Origin: JBBQKG01 sp038326655
Lineage (GTDB): Bacteria > Actinomycetota > Thermoleophilia > Solirubrobacterales > JBBDJG01
NCBI GenBank assembly: GCA_038326655.1
Contig: JBBQKG010000003.1
Location: forward strand, 78,751 to 142,750
Direction: 5' to 3'
Length of the DNA stretch: 64,000 nt
Part shown: positions 17,018 to 25,145 of the stretch, piece by piece
Position numbering within the stretch: the first letter of the stretch is position 1
How the letters are laid out: each line of letters begins with the position of its first letter
Translations under genes and position numbers: made by a program
The notes under the pieces: generated by a model
Databases searched by the model: none
What the model was told of the DNA's origin: nothing
The model's input: the letters and a program-made list of their open reading frames with translations, nothing else

Positions 17018-17449
17018 TCAACCGAGCTTGTACGTGACGATGCCCTTCGCGACGAGCGCGCCGCCCGTATCGGTGACGTCGACGTCGCAAAAGCAAAGAC
17101 TGCGCCCGCGGCGAAGCACGCGGGCCTCCGCCGTGACCTCCTGGCCCTGTGCCGCCGCCAGGAAGTCGACCGACAGGCCGACCGTGGTGCCACGGAGGGG
17201 ACCGGAGGGGTCGTGCGCCGACCACGAGGCTGCCATCGCGGCCGTGTCGACGAGCGCGCTGAGGGCGCCGCCGTGGACCACGTCGCCCACGGTCGCGAGC
17301 TCGTCGCGGTAGGGCATCGCGAGCCGCGCGCGGTCGGCCTCGATCTCGACGAGACGCATTCCGAGATGCAGCACGAACGGCGAGTGCTTCAGGAACTCGG
17401 CGATGATCTGGGCGCCGGTGGGGGACGCGCTCCGGCTGGTCTCCGGCAT
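17018..17449 (-). CDS. PaaI-family acyl-CoA thioesterase
   Basis: A 143-aa hotdog protein. The motif VGDVVHGGALSALVDTAAMAAS contains the HGG-x5-D pattern of PaaI/4HBT-II thioesterases, where the Asp activates water for thioester hydrolysis. It is the first gene of a two-gene unit with the alpha/beta hydrolase and is divergent from a TetR-type regulator; the 67-base gap contains repeated operator-like sequences, so it is likely repressed by that regulator and induced by an acyl or aromatic ligand (inference). Confidence 0.88.
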   Translation of the reverse strand: MPETSRSASPTGAQIIAEFLKHSPFVLHLGMRLVEIEADRARLAMPYRDELATVGDVVHGGALSALVDTAAMAASWSAHDPSGPLRGTTVGLSVDFLAAAQGQEVTAEARVLRRGRSLCFCDVDVTDTGGALVAKGIVTYKLG

Positions 17450-17481
17450 CGCTTTCAGCTACGCTGGTCCGAAGTTCGGAT

Positions 17482-17507
17482 ACATACAGCCGGTATCTAA
17501 CATACAG
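17482..17507. promoter_or_regulatory. Operator-like repeats between PaaI and TetR genes
   Basis: ACATACAG occurs twice (17482-17489 and 17500-17507) with 18 bases from start to start, and GATAC/GTATC forms an inverted repeat around the first copy. This AT-richer patch contrasts with the GC-rich surroundings and lies between the divergent starts, as expected for an autoregulated TetR site. Confidence 0.5.
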
Positions 17508-17516
17508 ACTGCATGA

Positions 17517-18104
17517 ATGTCAAGTAAGTCGCAGCAATCCGAGGCGACCCGCCGCAAGCTCGTCCGCGTAGGGCGTGACCTGTTCGCCCGCCGGGGCTTT
17601 GCCGACGTTCCCACCGAGGAGCTGGTGCGCCGCGCGGGCGTCACCCGTGGAGCGCTCTATCACCACTTCCGCGACAAGCGAGACCTCTTCGCGGCGGTCG
17701 TGGAGGCGGTCGAGCAGGACGTGACCGAGCGCGTCGCGGAGGCGGCGCTGGCGGAGCGCGACCCCTGGGAGCAGCAGCGCGCCGCGATCGGCGCGTACCT
17801 CGACGTCTGCCTCGAGCCGGCCGTGCAGCGGATCGTGCTGGTCGACGCGCCGTCGGTGCTGGGCGTCGCGGCCTGGCGCGAGATCGAGGCCCGCTACGGC
17901 CTCGGCCTCGTGAGCGCCGGGCTCCAGAGCGTGATGGAGGCTGGCTACATCGACGAGCAGCCGATCGAGCCGCTCGCGCACCTGCTGCTCGGCGCGCTCA
18001 CCGAGGGCGGGCTGCTGATCGCGCGCGCCGAGGACCGCGGGGCCGCGCGGCGGGAGGTCGGCGACGGCCTGGACCGGATCCTGCAAGGGCTCCGGCGCTC
18101 CTAG
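17517..18104 (+). CDS. TetR family transcriptional regulator
   Basis: 195 aa. The N-terminal HTH runs over residues ~10-58 (RRKLVRVGRDLFARRGF...VTRGALYHHFRDKRDLF), a textbook TetR DNA-binding domain with the YHHF turn. The C-terminal ligand domain (DPWEQQRAAIGAYLDVCLEPAVQRI) matches the subgroup whose second half starts 'R-I-V-L-V-D-A-P-x-V-L-G', common in actinobacteria next to thioesterases or efflux genes. It is divergent from the PaaI gene with shared operator repeats and converges on the metallo-beta-lactamase gene. Confidence 0.93.
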   Translation: MSSKSQQSEATRRKLVRVGRDLFARRGFADVPTEELVRRAGVTRGALYHHFRDKRDLFAAVVEAVEQDVTERVAEAALAERDPWEQQRAAIGAYLDVCLEPAVQRIVLVDAPSVLGVAAWREIEARYGLGLVSAGLQSVMEAGYIDEQPIEPLAHLLLGALTEGGLLIARAEDRGAARREVGDGLDRILQGLRRS

Positions 18105-18112
18105 GCGCGCCC

Positions 18113-19009
18113 CTACTCGTAGGTCTCCGGAATGCTCCCCCACACCCCGACGTCGTGGCTCGGGATGATCACCGCGTCCGGGTTCTCGCGCCGGTAGAGC
18201 TGCACCTCTCGCAGGGAGCGACGCCAATTGTGCTCGTCGTCGAGAAACAGGCCGCGTCGCTCGTGCTCGAGCGTGTCGAGGGAGTAGATCGCGTCGCCGG
18301 CCAGCAGCGCCTCGCGGTCCTTCAGGCGCACGATCAGCGATTGATGCCCCGCCGAGTGCCCGGGCGTGTAGACCAGGCGGATCGATCCGTCGCCAAAGAG
18401 GTCGAACGAGTGCCCGAAGGTCGAGTAGGAGCTCGCCAGGCGGGTGTCGTAGACGACCTCGCGGTAGTCGACCGCGTGGGCGCCCTGCTTTTGCACGTAG
18501 CCCTTGAAGGTCGACCGCGGCCCGCTGAATGCCGCCCATTCGCCCTCGCCGAGCACGTAGGTCGCCTCGGTGAAGTCGGAGATTGCCGAGGCGTGGTCCA
18601 TGTGCAGGTGCGTCATCAAGACGAGCTTGATGTCGCCCGGCGCGAGCCCTCGCTTGCGCAGTTGCGCGACGGCGGTCCGGTCGGGCTCGCTCTCGAACCG
18701 GTACAGGCGGCCGATCAGACCGCCCATGTTCTGCTTCGGGTCGACCGAGACCGATGCGTGCAGCCCCGTATCGACCAGGATCGGCCCGGCCACGGGGTGC
18801 TCCAGCAGGAACACCGGCACGGGCGCCCTCAGCCATTCCTCGCGCGGCGAGCGCACGCTGCGGAGCGCCTTGAGCTTGCTTCCAGACATCGCCACCACAT
18901 CCTCGGGCCCGAGGATGTGGCCCGTGTTGAGCGGGTGGACGCGCACGGTCGCGCCCTCCTGCCCGCCGGGCAGCGGTTGAGTCAGCCGGCTTGCCTCGGC
19001 GAGCGCCAT
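18113..19009 (-). CDS. Metallo-beta-lactamase fold hydrolase, AHL-lactonase-like
   Basis: A 298-aa MBL-fold enzyme. The dinuclear zinc motif MTHLHMDHAS (HxHxDH) is followed by His in TPGHSAGHQ, Asp in LLAGDAIYS and His in IIPSHDVGVW, the complete set for N-acyl homoserine lactonases and related esterases. Start at MALAEASRLTQPLP, 11 bases after the MaoC gene. Last gene of a five-gene operon on this strand. The substrate may be a lactone or thioester-derived product rather than a quorum signal, given the neighbours (inference). Confidence 0.88.
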   Translation of the reverse strand: MALAEASRLTQPLPGGQEGATVRVHPLNTGHILGPEDVVAMSGSKLKALRSVRSPREEWLRAPVPVFLLEHPVAGPILVDTGLHASVSVDPKQNMGGLIGRLYRFESEPDRTAVAQLRKRGLAPGDIKLVLMTHLHMDHASAISDFTEATYVLGEGEWAAFSGPRSTFKGYVQKQGAHAVDYREVVYDTRLASSYSTFGHSFDLFGDGSIRLVYTPGHSAGHQSLIVRLKDREALLAGDAIYSLDTLEHERRGLFLDDEHNWRRSLREVQLYRRENPDAVIIPSHDVGVWGSIPETYE

Positions 19010-19020
19010 GCGGCCCGACC

Positions 19021-19485
19021 CTAGTCGGCTCGTCTTTTGAGCACAACCTTGTTGATGGACTTCGCCACGGTCTCGTCGCGCTGGTTGAGAACCGTGTTGT
19101 GGAACGTCGCGAGACCGAGATGCTCGTCGCGCTCCTCCTTCTCCTTCAGCTCGACGTGCACGTGGATCGTGTCGCCGATCTTGGTCGGGAGGAAGAAGCG
19201 AACCTTCTCCATCCCGTAGAAGGCGACGATCGGCCCTGGCTGCATCGGCACCAGGCCGGCCGCGTACGAGAGCACCAGCATCCCGTGCGCGATGCGCTCG
19301 CCGAACATCGTCTTCGACGCCCATTCGGCGTCGACGTGCAGCGGGTACGTGTCCCACGTGAGCGCGGCGAAGTTGACGATGTCCGCCTCCGTGATCGTGC
19401 GTCCCTTGGTCGTGAACGAGTCGCCCACCCCGATGTCGTCGAAGTAGCGGGCGAACAGGTCCGGTGCTGTGGTGTCGATCGTCAT
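19021..19485 (-). CDS. MaoC-like (R)-specific enoyl-CoA hydratase
   Basis: A 154-aa hotdog hydratase. The (R)-hydratase signature appears as ALTWDTYPLHVDAEWASKTMFG with catalytic Asp and His, followed by RIAHGMLVLSYAAGL. It would hydrate a trans-2-enoyl-CoA to the (R)-3-hydroxyacyl-CoA. It overlaps the stop of the RidA-like gene by four bases, so translation is coupled, and it sits in an operon with an SDR that could oxidise its product. Confidence 0.9.
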   Translation of the reverse strand: MTIDTTAPDLFARYFDDIGVGDSFTTKGRTITEADIVNFAALTWDTYPLHVDAEWASKTMFGERIAHGMLVLSYAAGLVPMQPGPIVAFYGMEKVRFFLPTKIGDTIHVHVELKEKEERDEHLGLATFHNTVLNQRDETVAKSINKVVLKRRAD

Positions 19486-19955
19486 GAAACCTCCACTATC
19501 GCTTCTACCTCCACGGACATGTCGAATGGCAGCTCGGCCGCCCCGATCGCGGAGCGGGCGTGCCGCCCCGGCTCGCCCCAGAGCTCGAAGACGAGGTCAC
19601 TGAACCCGTTGATCACGGCCGGCGTCACGTTGAATCCCGGGGCACAGTTGACGAAGCCGAGCGCCTTCACCCACCCGCTCACGCGGTCGAGGTCGCCGAG
19701 CTCCTGCTTCAGCGAGGTGAGCATTGCAAGCCCGGTGTGGCGCGCGGCTTCGTAAGCCTGCTCCACCGTCACCCCGGCTCCCACCTTGCCCTGCATGAGC
19801 ACGTCGTTGCCGTCGAGCGGTCCGTGACCGGACACGTATGCATGCCCGCCACTCACCCGCACCCAGGAGAACTTCAGCTCGAGCCCGGGCGGCGGGACGA
19901 ACGGGCGCGGCAGTGACAGGCCGAGCTCCTTGAGTCGCTCCTCGATCCGGGCCAA
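19482..19955 (-). CDS. RidA/YjgF family protein
   Basis: A 157-aa protein of the RidA superfamily: VSGGHAYVSGHGPLDG, then QAYEAARHTGLAMLTSLKQELGDLDRV, then NGFSDLVFELWGEPGRHARSAIGAAELPFDMSVE split over the trimer interface. The arginine that binds the carboxylate of imine substrates corresponds to the R in GRHARSAIG. Family members hydrolyse reactive enamines/imines, or act in catabolic operons. TTG start with no strong ribosome binding site, 12 bases after the upstream gene. It is longer at the N-terminus than the ~130-aa core. Confidence 0.88.
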   Translation of the reverse strand: MARIEERLKELGLSLPRPFVPPPGLELKFSWVRVSGGHAYVSGHGPLDGNDVLMQGKVGAGVTVEQAYEAARHTGLAMLTSLKQELGDLDRVSGWVKALGFVNCAPGFNVTPAVINGFSDLVFELWGEPGRHARSAIGAAELPFDMSVEVEAIVEVS

Positions 19956-19967
19956 GGCGGACGTAGT

Positions 19968-20924
19968 CTATGCCCAGCGCTTGAGCAGCCGCTCGGCGCC
20001 CTCGGCGAGCTCGCGCACGATCGACTCGGCCGGCTGGAGGCGCTGGACAGCGGCCACCGACTGGCCGGCGTACATCGCCATCGCGTCGATCCTGCCGCTC
20101 GCGTGCCGCCCGGGCGACGGCGGTGAGAGCCTCACCACGGGCGTCCGCTCGCCGGCGTGCTCGTTCTCACCCACGATCTCGTCCTCGATCGCCTCGGCTG
20201 CGGCCACACACGAGCGCAGCACGCGGTGGGGCGCGTTCGGCCACATCACCGAGAACGCCTCGGTGAGCACGGTGTCTCCAGGCCCTGCCTCGATCAGCGC
20301 GTCGGCATACGACGGGTGGATGTCGGCCTCCTCCGCGGCGAGGAAGCGCGTCCCCACGCGCACCGCGTCGGCGCCGGCCGCGATTGCCGCCGCCATGCCG
20401 CGCGCCGTGCCAATCCCGCCCGCCGCCACGACCGGCACGTCGACAACGTCGAGCACCTCGTCGAGCAGCGGCAGCAATGCGGTCGTGCCGCGCACGTGGC
20501 CGCCGGCCTCGACCCCCTGCGCGATCACGAAGTCGCAGCCGGCATCGGCGGCCGCCTTTGCCTCGCCCCCGCTGCCGACCTGCCAGGCCGCCAGCGCACC
20601 GGCGCTGCGCACCGATTTCACCAGTTCCGGGTCGGGGTCGCCGTAGAAGAACTCCACCACCCGCGCGTGTCCCGCGACCCCCTCGACCGCCTCGCGGTCG
20701 AGGAACGGCATCAAGAAGTTCACCCCGATCGAGCCGCCGCCGTCGGCAATCGTGGCGTCCAGCTCCTCTGCCAGTGCCGCTGCCGGCTGCATCACGCCGC
20801 CGAGCATGCCGAGTCCGCCAGCGCCGCCGACCGCTGCGGCGAGCTCGCGGCGTGCGTTCCCCATGCCGGCCTGTTGCAACGGCACGGCGCAGCCGACGAG
20901 CGCGGTGAACCGGGTTTGGAGCAT
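19968..20924 (-). CDS. Nitronate monooxygenase-like FMN enzyme
   Basis: A 318-aa TIM-barrel flavoprotein of the 2-nitropropane dioxygenase/NMO family. Features include the N-terminal barrel entry PLQQAGMGN, the FMN-phosphate loop AAGGIGTARGMAAAIAAGADAVRVGTRF split over two strands, and the catalytic-type histidine in GVEAGGHVRG. The family oxidises nitronates, but close relatives also act as enoyl reductases; the neighbours (MaoC, SDR) make either possible. Second gene of the five-gene operon, 13 bases after the SDR. Confidence 0.88.
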   Translation of the reverse strand: MLQTRFTALVGCAVPLQQAGMGNARRELAAAVGGAGGLGMLGGVMQPAAALAEELDATIADGGGSIGVNFLMPFLDREAVEGVAGHARVVEFFYGDPDPELVKSVRSAGALAAWQVGSGGEAKAAADAGCDFVIAQGVEAGGHVRGTTALLPLLDEVLDVVDVPVVAAGGIGTARGMAAAIAAGADAVRVGTRFLAAEEADIHPSYADALIEAGPGDTVLTEAFSVMWPNAPHRVLRSCVAAAEAIEDEIVGENEHAGERTPVVRLSPPSPGRHASGRIDAMAMYAGQSVAAVQRLQPAESIVRELAEGAERLLKRWA

Positions 20925-20937
20925 CGCGAGCGCCGGG

Positions 20938-21771
20938 TCAGCAGTACATGCCGCCGAACTGGCCTCCGGTCACGTTCACGATCTGGCCGTGAATGTAGTT
21001 GGCGAGTGGCGATGCGAGGAACAGCACCGGGCCCGCGGCCTCCTCCGGCTGGGCGGGGCGCCCGATCGGGATGATCATCGAGGCCATCTGGCGCATCTGC
21101 TCCGGCACGCCGATCGAGACGTCCTGCCCGCCCTCGCCGGCCTTGATCGTTTCGCCCTTCTCCTTGGCCTGGGTGAGGCGGGTCTCGACGAACCCGAAGG
21201 CGACCGCGTTCACGTTGATCTTGAATTGGCCCCACTCCTTCGCGAGCGTCTTCGTGAGGCCGGTGACCGCGGCCTTGCCGGAGGAGTAGTTCACCTGGCC
21301 GGCGTTGCCCATCGTGCCGGAGACCGAGGTGATGTTGATGATCTTGCGGAAGACCTCCTCGCCGCGGTCGCGCTCCGCCTTCGCCGGGTCACGCATGTGA
21401 GGCGCGACCGCACGGCACATCCGGAACGGCACCACCACGTGGATGTCGAGCATCGCCTGGAACTGCTCGTCGCTCATCCGGTGCGCCACGCCGTCCCAGG
21501 TGTAGCCGGCGTTGTTGACGAGGATGTCGACCTTTCCGAAGGCGTCCACGGTCTTCTGGACGACGTCGTCGCAGGAGCCCGGCTTGGTCAGGTCCCCGGC
21601 GACCGCGATCGTCTCGCCCTCGACCTCGCCCGCGGCCTGCTCGGCGATGTCGCCGTCGATGTCGTTGATCGTGACCTGTGCGCCCTCGGCGGCGAACAGC
21701 TCCGCGGTGGCGCGCCCGATCCCGCGCGCCGAGCCGGTGATGATCGCCGTCTTGCCGTCAAGTAGTCCCAT
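20938..21771 (-). CDS. SDR family oxidoreductase, FabG-like
   Basis: A 277-aa SDR: TGSARGIGRA cofactor loop, DILVNNAGYTWDG, catalytic Ser in INITSVSGT and YSSGK active site, PG-equivalent AFGFVETRL. It has an extra segment between strands 4 and 5 (RDPAKAERDRGEEVFRK), giving a slightly long protein. A 3-oxoacyl reductase or 3-hydroxyacyl-CoA dehydrogenase role fits the downstream MaoC gene. GGAG ribosome binding site upstream. First gene of the operon, divergent from the aldehyde dehydrogenase across 119 bases. Confidence 0.92.
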   Translation of the reverse strand: MGLLDGKTAIITGSARGIGRATAELFAAEGAQVTINDIDGDIAEQAAGEVEGETIAVAGDLTKPGSCDDVVQKTVDAFGKVDILVNNAGYTWDGVAHRMSDEQFQAMLDIHVVVPFRMCRAVAPHMRDPAKAERDRGEEVFRKIINITSVSGTMGNAGQVNYSSGKAAVTGLTKTLAKEWGQFKINVNAVAFGFVETRLTQAKEKGETIKAGEGGQDVSIGVPEQMRQMASMIIPIGRPAQPEEAAGPVLFLASPLANYIHGQIVNVTGGQFGGMYC

Positions 21772-21890
21772 TCGTGCGTGCTCCTATCGGTCAGCGGTAC
21801 GTAGCCGCGGGAGCCTATCGAGCGTAGACTCAAGCTCCGGTACGCGAGAGCACCCGACGAAGTCGAGGAAGTCACAGAGGGAGGCTGGAG

Positions 21891-23444
21891 ATGTCCGCAC
21901 TGGAGAATCCCGAGGTCGCAATCGAGGCGAACGGCGCGTCCGCCGCCGCCAGGGGGCGCATCGCGGTCGAGAACCCCGCGACCGGCGAGATCGTCGGCCA
22001 TGTCGACGACATGGACGCCGCGACGGTCGCGGCGATCGTCGACCGTGCCCGTGCCGCGCAGCCGGACTGGGAGGCGCTCGGGTTCGAGGGACGCGCGGCC
22101 AAGCTGCGCGAGCTGCGGACCTGGCTCGTCACGAACCGCAAGCGGGTGATCGACGTGCTCGTCGCCGAGGGTGGGAAGACGCCCGAGGACGCGATGCTCT
22201 CCGACCTCTGGTATGTGTGCGACGGCCTTGGCTTTTGGGGCCGCAAGGCCGCGAAGTACCTCGCGGATGAACGCGTCAGGACGCACTCGCCGCTCCTGCT
22301 CGGCAAGAAGGTGCTCGTTCGCTACCGGCCGGTCGGCGTGGTCGGCGTGATCGGTCCCTGGAACTACCCGCTGACGAACACGTTCGGCGACGTGATCCCC
22401 GCACTCATGGCCGGCAACTCCGTCGTGATGAAGCCGAGCGAGATCACTCCGCTCACGAGCCTGCTGCTGGCCGAGGGTGCCGAGACGGTCGGGTTCCCGG
22501 CCGACGTCCTCTCCGTCGCGACCGGCGCGGGCCAGACGGGTGCCGCGCTCGTCGACAAGGTCGACATGATCATGTTCACGGGCTCGACCCGCACCGGCAA
22601 GAAGATCATGGCCCAGGCAGCTGAGCGTCTGATCCCCGTGTCGCTGGAGCTGGGCGGCAAGGACCCGATGATCGTGCTGGACGACGCCGACCTCGAGCGG
22701 GCGGCAAACATGGCCGTCCAGTGGGCGATGTCGAACAGCGGTCAGATCTGCATGGCGGTCGAGCGCGTGTACGTCGAGGAGCACGTCTATGACGAGTTCG
22801 TCTCGTCGGTCGTCGAGAAGGTCTCGCGCCTCCGGCAGGGGCCACCCGGCGAGCCCGGCACCGTCGACGTGGGCGCGATGACGTTTCCGCCGCAGATCGA
22901 AATCGTCGACCGCCACGTGCGCGACGCGGTCGACAAAGGCGCAAAGGTCCTGGTCGGCGGCAAGCGGGCCCCCGGCCCGGGGCGCTTCTACGAGCCCACC
23001 GTGCTCACAGGCGTGGACCACACGATGGAGGTCATGCGCGACGAGACCTTCGGCCCGGTGCTCCCGATCATGAAGGTCCGCGACGCCGAGGAGGCGGTCC
23101 AGCTCGCGAACGACACGCACTACGGCCTGAACTCGAGCGTTTTCACGCGGGACCTCGAGAAGGGCGAGCGCATCGCTCGCCGGCTCGAGGCCGGCAACGC
23201 ATGCGTGAACGACGCGCTCATGAACTACCTCGCCCAAGAGGCGCCCTTCGGCGGCACGAACGAGTCTGGCCTGGGCGTGCGGCACGGGCCGCAGGGGATC
23301 CGCAAGTACTGCTCCCAGCAGACGATCCTGATCACCCGCTTCGGCCCCAAGCGGGAGCCCACGATGTTCCCCAACAAGCGCCTGACCTCCAAGGTGCTCG
23401 AGCGGCTGATGGTGCTGATGTGGGGCCGGGGCCGGCGCCGCTAG
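21891..23444 (+). CDS. NAD(P)-dependent aldehyde dehydrogenase
   Basis: A 517-aa ALDH superfamily enzyme. GPWNYPLTN and VMKPSEITP in the cofactor fold, GSTRTGKKIM at the nicotinamide site, general base Glu in LELGGKDP, and catalytic cysteine in SGQICMAVERVYV are all present. The C-terminus carries a short basic extension (LMVLMWGRGRRR) that might associate with membranes. The ATG is preceded by AGGGAGGCTGGAG. It probably oxidises fatty or aromatic aldehydes; the sequence does not say which. Confidence 0.94.
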   Translation: MSALENPEVAIEANGASAAARGRIAVENPATGEIVGHVDDMDAATVAAIVDRARAAQPDWEALGFEGRAAKLRELRTWLVTNRKRVIDVLVAEGGKTPEDAMLSDLWYVCDGLGFWGRKAAKYLADERVRTHSPLLLGKKVLVRYRPVGVVGVIGPWNYPLTNTFGDVIPALMAGNSVVMKPSEITPLTSLLLAEGAETVGFPADVLSVATGAGQTGAALVDKVDMIMFTGSTRTGKKIMAQAAERLIPVSLELGGKDPMIVLDDADLERAANMAVQWAMSNSGQICMAVERVYVEEHVYDEFVSSVVEKVSRLRQGPPGEPGTVDVGAMTFPPQIEIVDRHVRDAVDKGAKVLVGGKRAPGPGRFYEPTVLTGVDHTMEVMRDETFGPVLPIMKVRDAEEAVQLANDTHYGLNSSVFTRDLEKGERIARRLEAGNACVNDALMNYLAQEAPFGGTNESGLGVRHGPQGIRKYCSQQTILITRFGPKREPTMFPNKRLTSKVLERLMVLMWGRGRRR

Positions 23445-23491
23445 GCACCGGGCAGGCAACGCTTACCTACACCCGCCGTCGCTATCCTCGG

Positions 23492-23518
23492 ACCGTGCCT
23501 CCCGCCCTGCGGCACGGT
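23492..23518 (+). terminator. Hairpin between aldehyde dehydrogenase and metallophosphoesterase
   Basis: ACCGTGCC and GGCACGGT form an 8-bp stem with an 11-base loop, 48 bases after the dehydrogenase stop and just before the phosphoesterase start. It also covers a 9-codon GTG mini-ORF (23495-23524) whose TGA overlaps the phosphoesterase ATG. Either a terminator or a translational control structure. Confidence 0.35.
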
Positions 23519-23523
23519 CCCTG

Positions 23524-24414
23524 ATGGGTGGCCGGCCTCGCCTCTTCGTGCCTCTGGCTTTGACCCTCGCAGCGATCGCGCTGTGCCTCGCGCTCGTCAA
23601 GAGCCCGTTCTCCGAGTCCGACGGCAGCACGGCGGGCAAGGCGTTCGTCGGGTCGGACTCGCGCAAGAGCGTGGTCGTGTGGGCGGTCGGCGACGGCCCG
23701 GACGGCGGTCCAAATGCGCGCACGGTCGCACGCCTGATCGCACGCTCGCAACCGGATCGAGTGCTGTACTTGGGCGACGTCTACGAGCGCGGCACGATGA
23801 ACGATTTTGAGCGCAACTTCGAGCCGATCTACGGCAAGATCGCGAGCCGTATCGCGCCCACGCCGGGCAATCACGACTGGCCGCTGCATTCGGGCGGCTA
23901 CGACCCGTACTGGCAGAAGCAGCGTGGCGCGCCGGTCGCGTACTACTACTCGTTCAGGTCCGGCGGCTGGCAGCTGATCAGCCTCAACTCGGAGATCGAC
24001 CACGACTCGGGGTCGGCCCAGGTGGCCTGGCTTCGGTCGAAGGCGACCGCCAAGGGCAACTGCGGCATCGCGTTCTGGCACCGGCCGCGCTACAGCGCGG
24101 GGGACCACCACGGCGACGACCCGAGCATGCAGCCCTTCTGGGACGCGCTCGTCGGTCACGCCACGATCGTCCTGAACGGACACGAGCACGACATGCAGCG
24201 CTTCAAGCCCCGGCACGGAATCACGGAGTTCGTCTCCGGTGCCGGCGGGCACGTGCGCTACGGCGTCTACCGGCGGCGCGACCTGGCGTTCGCCGACAGC
24301 GCCCGTTTCGGCGCGCTGCGGCTCCAGCTCACTCCCGGTGCCGCCTGGTATCGCTTCGTCTCGACCAGCGGCAAGACGCTCGACTCCGGGACGGTGCGCT
24401 GCAGGACGGGCTAG
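23524..24414 (+). CDS. Exported metallophosphoesterase (calcineurin-like)
   Basis: A 296-aa protein with an N-terminal membrane anchor/signal (FVPLALTLAAIALCLALV). Binuclear metal motifs follow in order: WAVGDGP (variant first motif), LYLGDVYERG, GNHDWPL, FWHRPRYS and LNGHEHDMQ. The layout resembles purple-acid/alkaline-phosphatase-D-like secreted phosphoesterases of actinobacteria that act on the cell surface. The first motif lacks the usual D-x-H histidine. The ATG overlaps the stop of a tiny upstream ORF. It converges on the surface protein gene with 18 bases between. Confidence 0.88.
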   Translation: MGGRPRLFVPLALTLAAIALCLALVKSPFSESDGSTAGKAFVGSDSRKSVVVWAVGDGPDGGPNARTVARLIARSQPDRVLYLGDVYERGTMNDFERNFEPIYGKIASRIAPTPGNHDWPLHSGGYDPYWQKQRGAPVAYYYSFRSGGWQLISLNSEIDHDSGSAQVAWLRSKATAKGNCGIAFWHRPRYSAGDHHGDDPSMQPFWDALVGHATIVLNGHEHDMQRFKPRHGITEFVSGAGGHVRYGVYRRRDLAFADSARFGALRLQLTPGAAWYRFVSTSGKTLDSGTVRCRTG

Positions 24415-24432
24415 CGCGAGCCCGTGAGGATG

Positions 24433-25041
24433 TCAGCCGCCCAGCGTGAGGGCGCCGAGCTGGGCGCCGAGCTGACCCACCGACACGGGGCCGCCGGAGC
24501 TGGTGAGGCCGAGCTTGACCGTGTGATGGCCACGGCTGAGGCGCTTCGTGAGCCCGTAGAGCGTGTAGAAGCTGTAGCCGTCGCTGGCCTGGCCGTTGGC
24601 CTGCAACCGCATCCCGGTCGATGGCACGGCCTTGTTGTCGACGTACACGCCCCACTGGGCCGCGCAGGCGCTCCCCCCGCAGGTGAGGAAGACGTCGCGG
24701 ACGGTCCCGAGCACGAAAGTCCTGCCGCTCTGCTTGAGACGGAGGTTGACCGACTTGATCACGGTGCCCGGTGTCGGGGGCGGATTGAGGTCGGCCGCGC
24801 GCACGCCGCCCAGGACGGGAAGCTCTCCCCGCCGGAAGACACTCGCCGTGAGCGAATGGTGCTTGACCTTCGTGGCCGTCACGGCACCGTGGCGAAGCTC
24901 GCCCGCGCCGATGCTGTTCTTGGGCACCGACAGCGCGTAGGCGCCTCCGCTCAGCGCGACAAAGAGTGCGACGCTCGACATCAGGTTGGCGTAGGTCAGC
25001 CTTGACCGCAGCCTTGATGGCGCTTCGCGAACCAAGCTCAT
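24433..25041 (-). CDS. Thermoleophilia-type surface protein with KNSIG/GAVT-KVK repeats
   Basis: A 202-aa exported protein. After basic residues comes a membrane helix (LTYANLMSSVALFVALSGGAYAL), then short beta-helix-like repeats (PKNSIGAGELRHGAVTATKVK...SLTASVFRRGELP) and a beta-rich C-terminal domain with a Cys pair (FLTCGGSACAAQW). The N-terminal pattern is a very common family in Thermoleophilia genomes, and its function is unknown to me. It is the best taxonomic hint in the window. Divergent from the 213-aa membrane gene. Confidence 0.8.
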   Translation of the reverse strand: MSLVREAPSRLRSRLTYANLMSSVALFVALSGGAYALSVPKNSIGAGELRHGAVTATKVKHHSLTASVFRRGELPVLGGVRAADLNPPPTPGTVIKSVNLRLKQSGRTFVLGTVRDVFLTCGGSACAAQWGVYVDNKAVPSTGMRLQANGQASDGYSFYTLYGLTKRLSRGHHTVKLGLTSSGGPVSVGQLGAQLGALTLGG

Positions 25042-25109
25042 AGAGGCGTTATCGGATCGGATCGCGAAGCCTTGAGCGTTTCGGCGTAAGGAATCCGACC
25101 TGCCCGGCT

Positions 25110-25123
25110 GAGACGATCGTCTC
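25110..25123. promoter_or_regulatory. Perfect 14-bp palindrome between divergent genes
   Basis: GAGACGATCGTCTC is a perfect palindrome 22 bases upstream of the 213-aa membrane gene start and 69 bases upstream of the surface protein start. It could be a dimeric regulator site; I know of no matching consensus. Confidence 0.35.
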
Positions 25124-25145
25124 CACCTATTAGGGAGGTTTCTCG

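Noticed and set aside
18113..19009. Quorum-quenching system based on the AHL-lactonase-like gene
   Set aside because: The zinc motif is shared by many MBL hydrolases, and the operon looks catabolic; no LuxI/LuxR genes are present.
21588..23459. 623-codon antisense frame opposite the aldehyde dehydrogenase
   Set aside because: Same effect; no recognisable motif and total overlap with a well-conserved enzyme.
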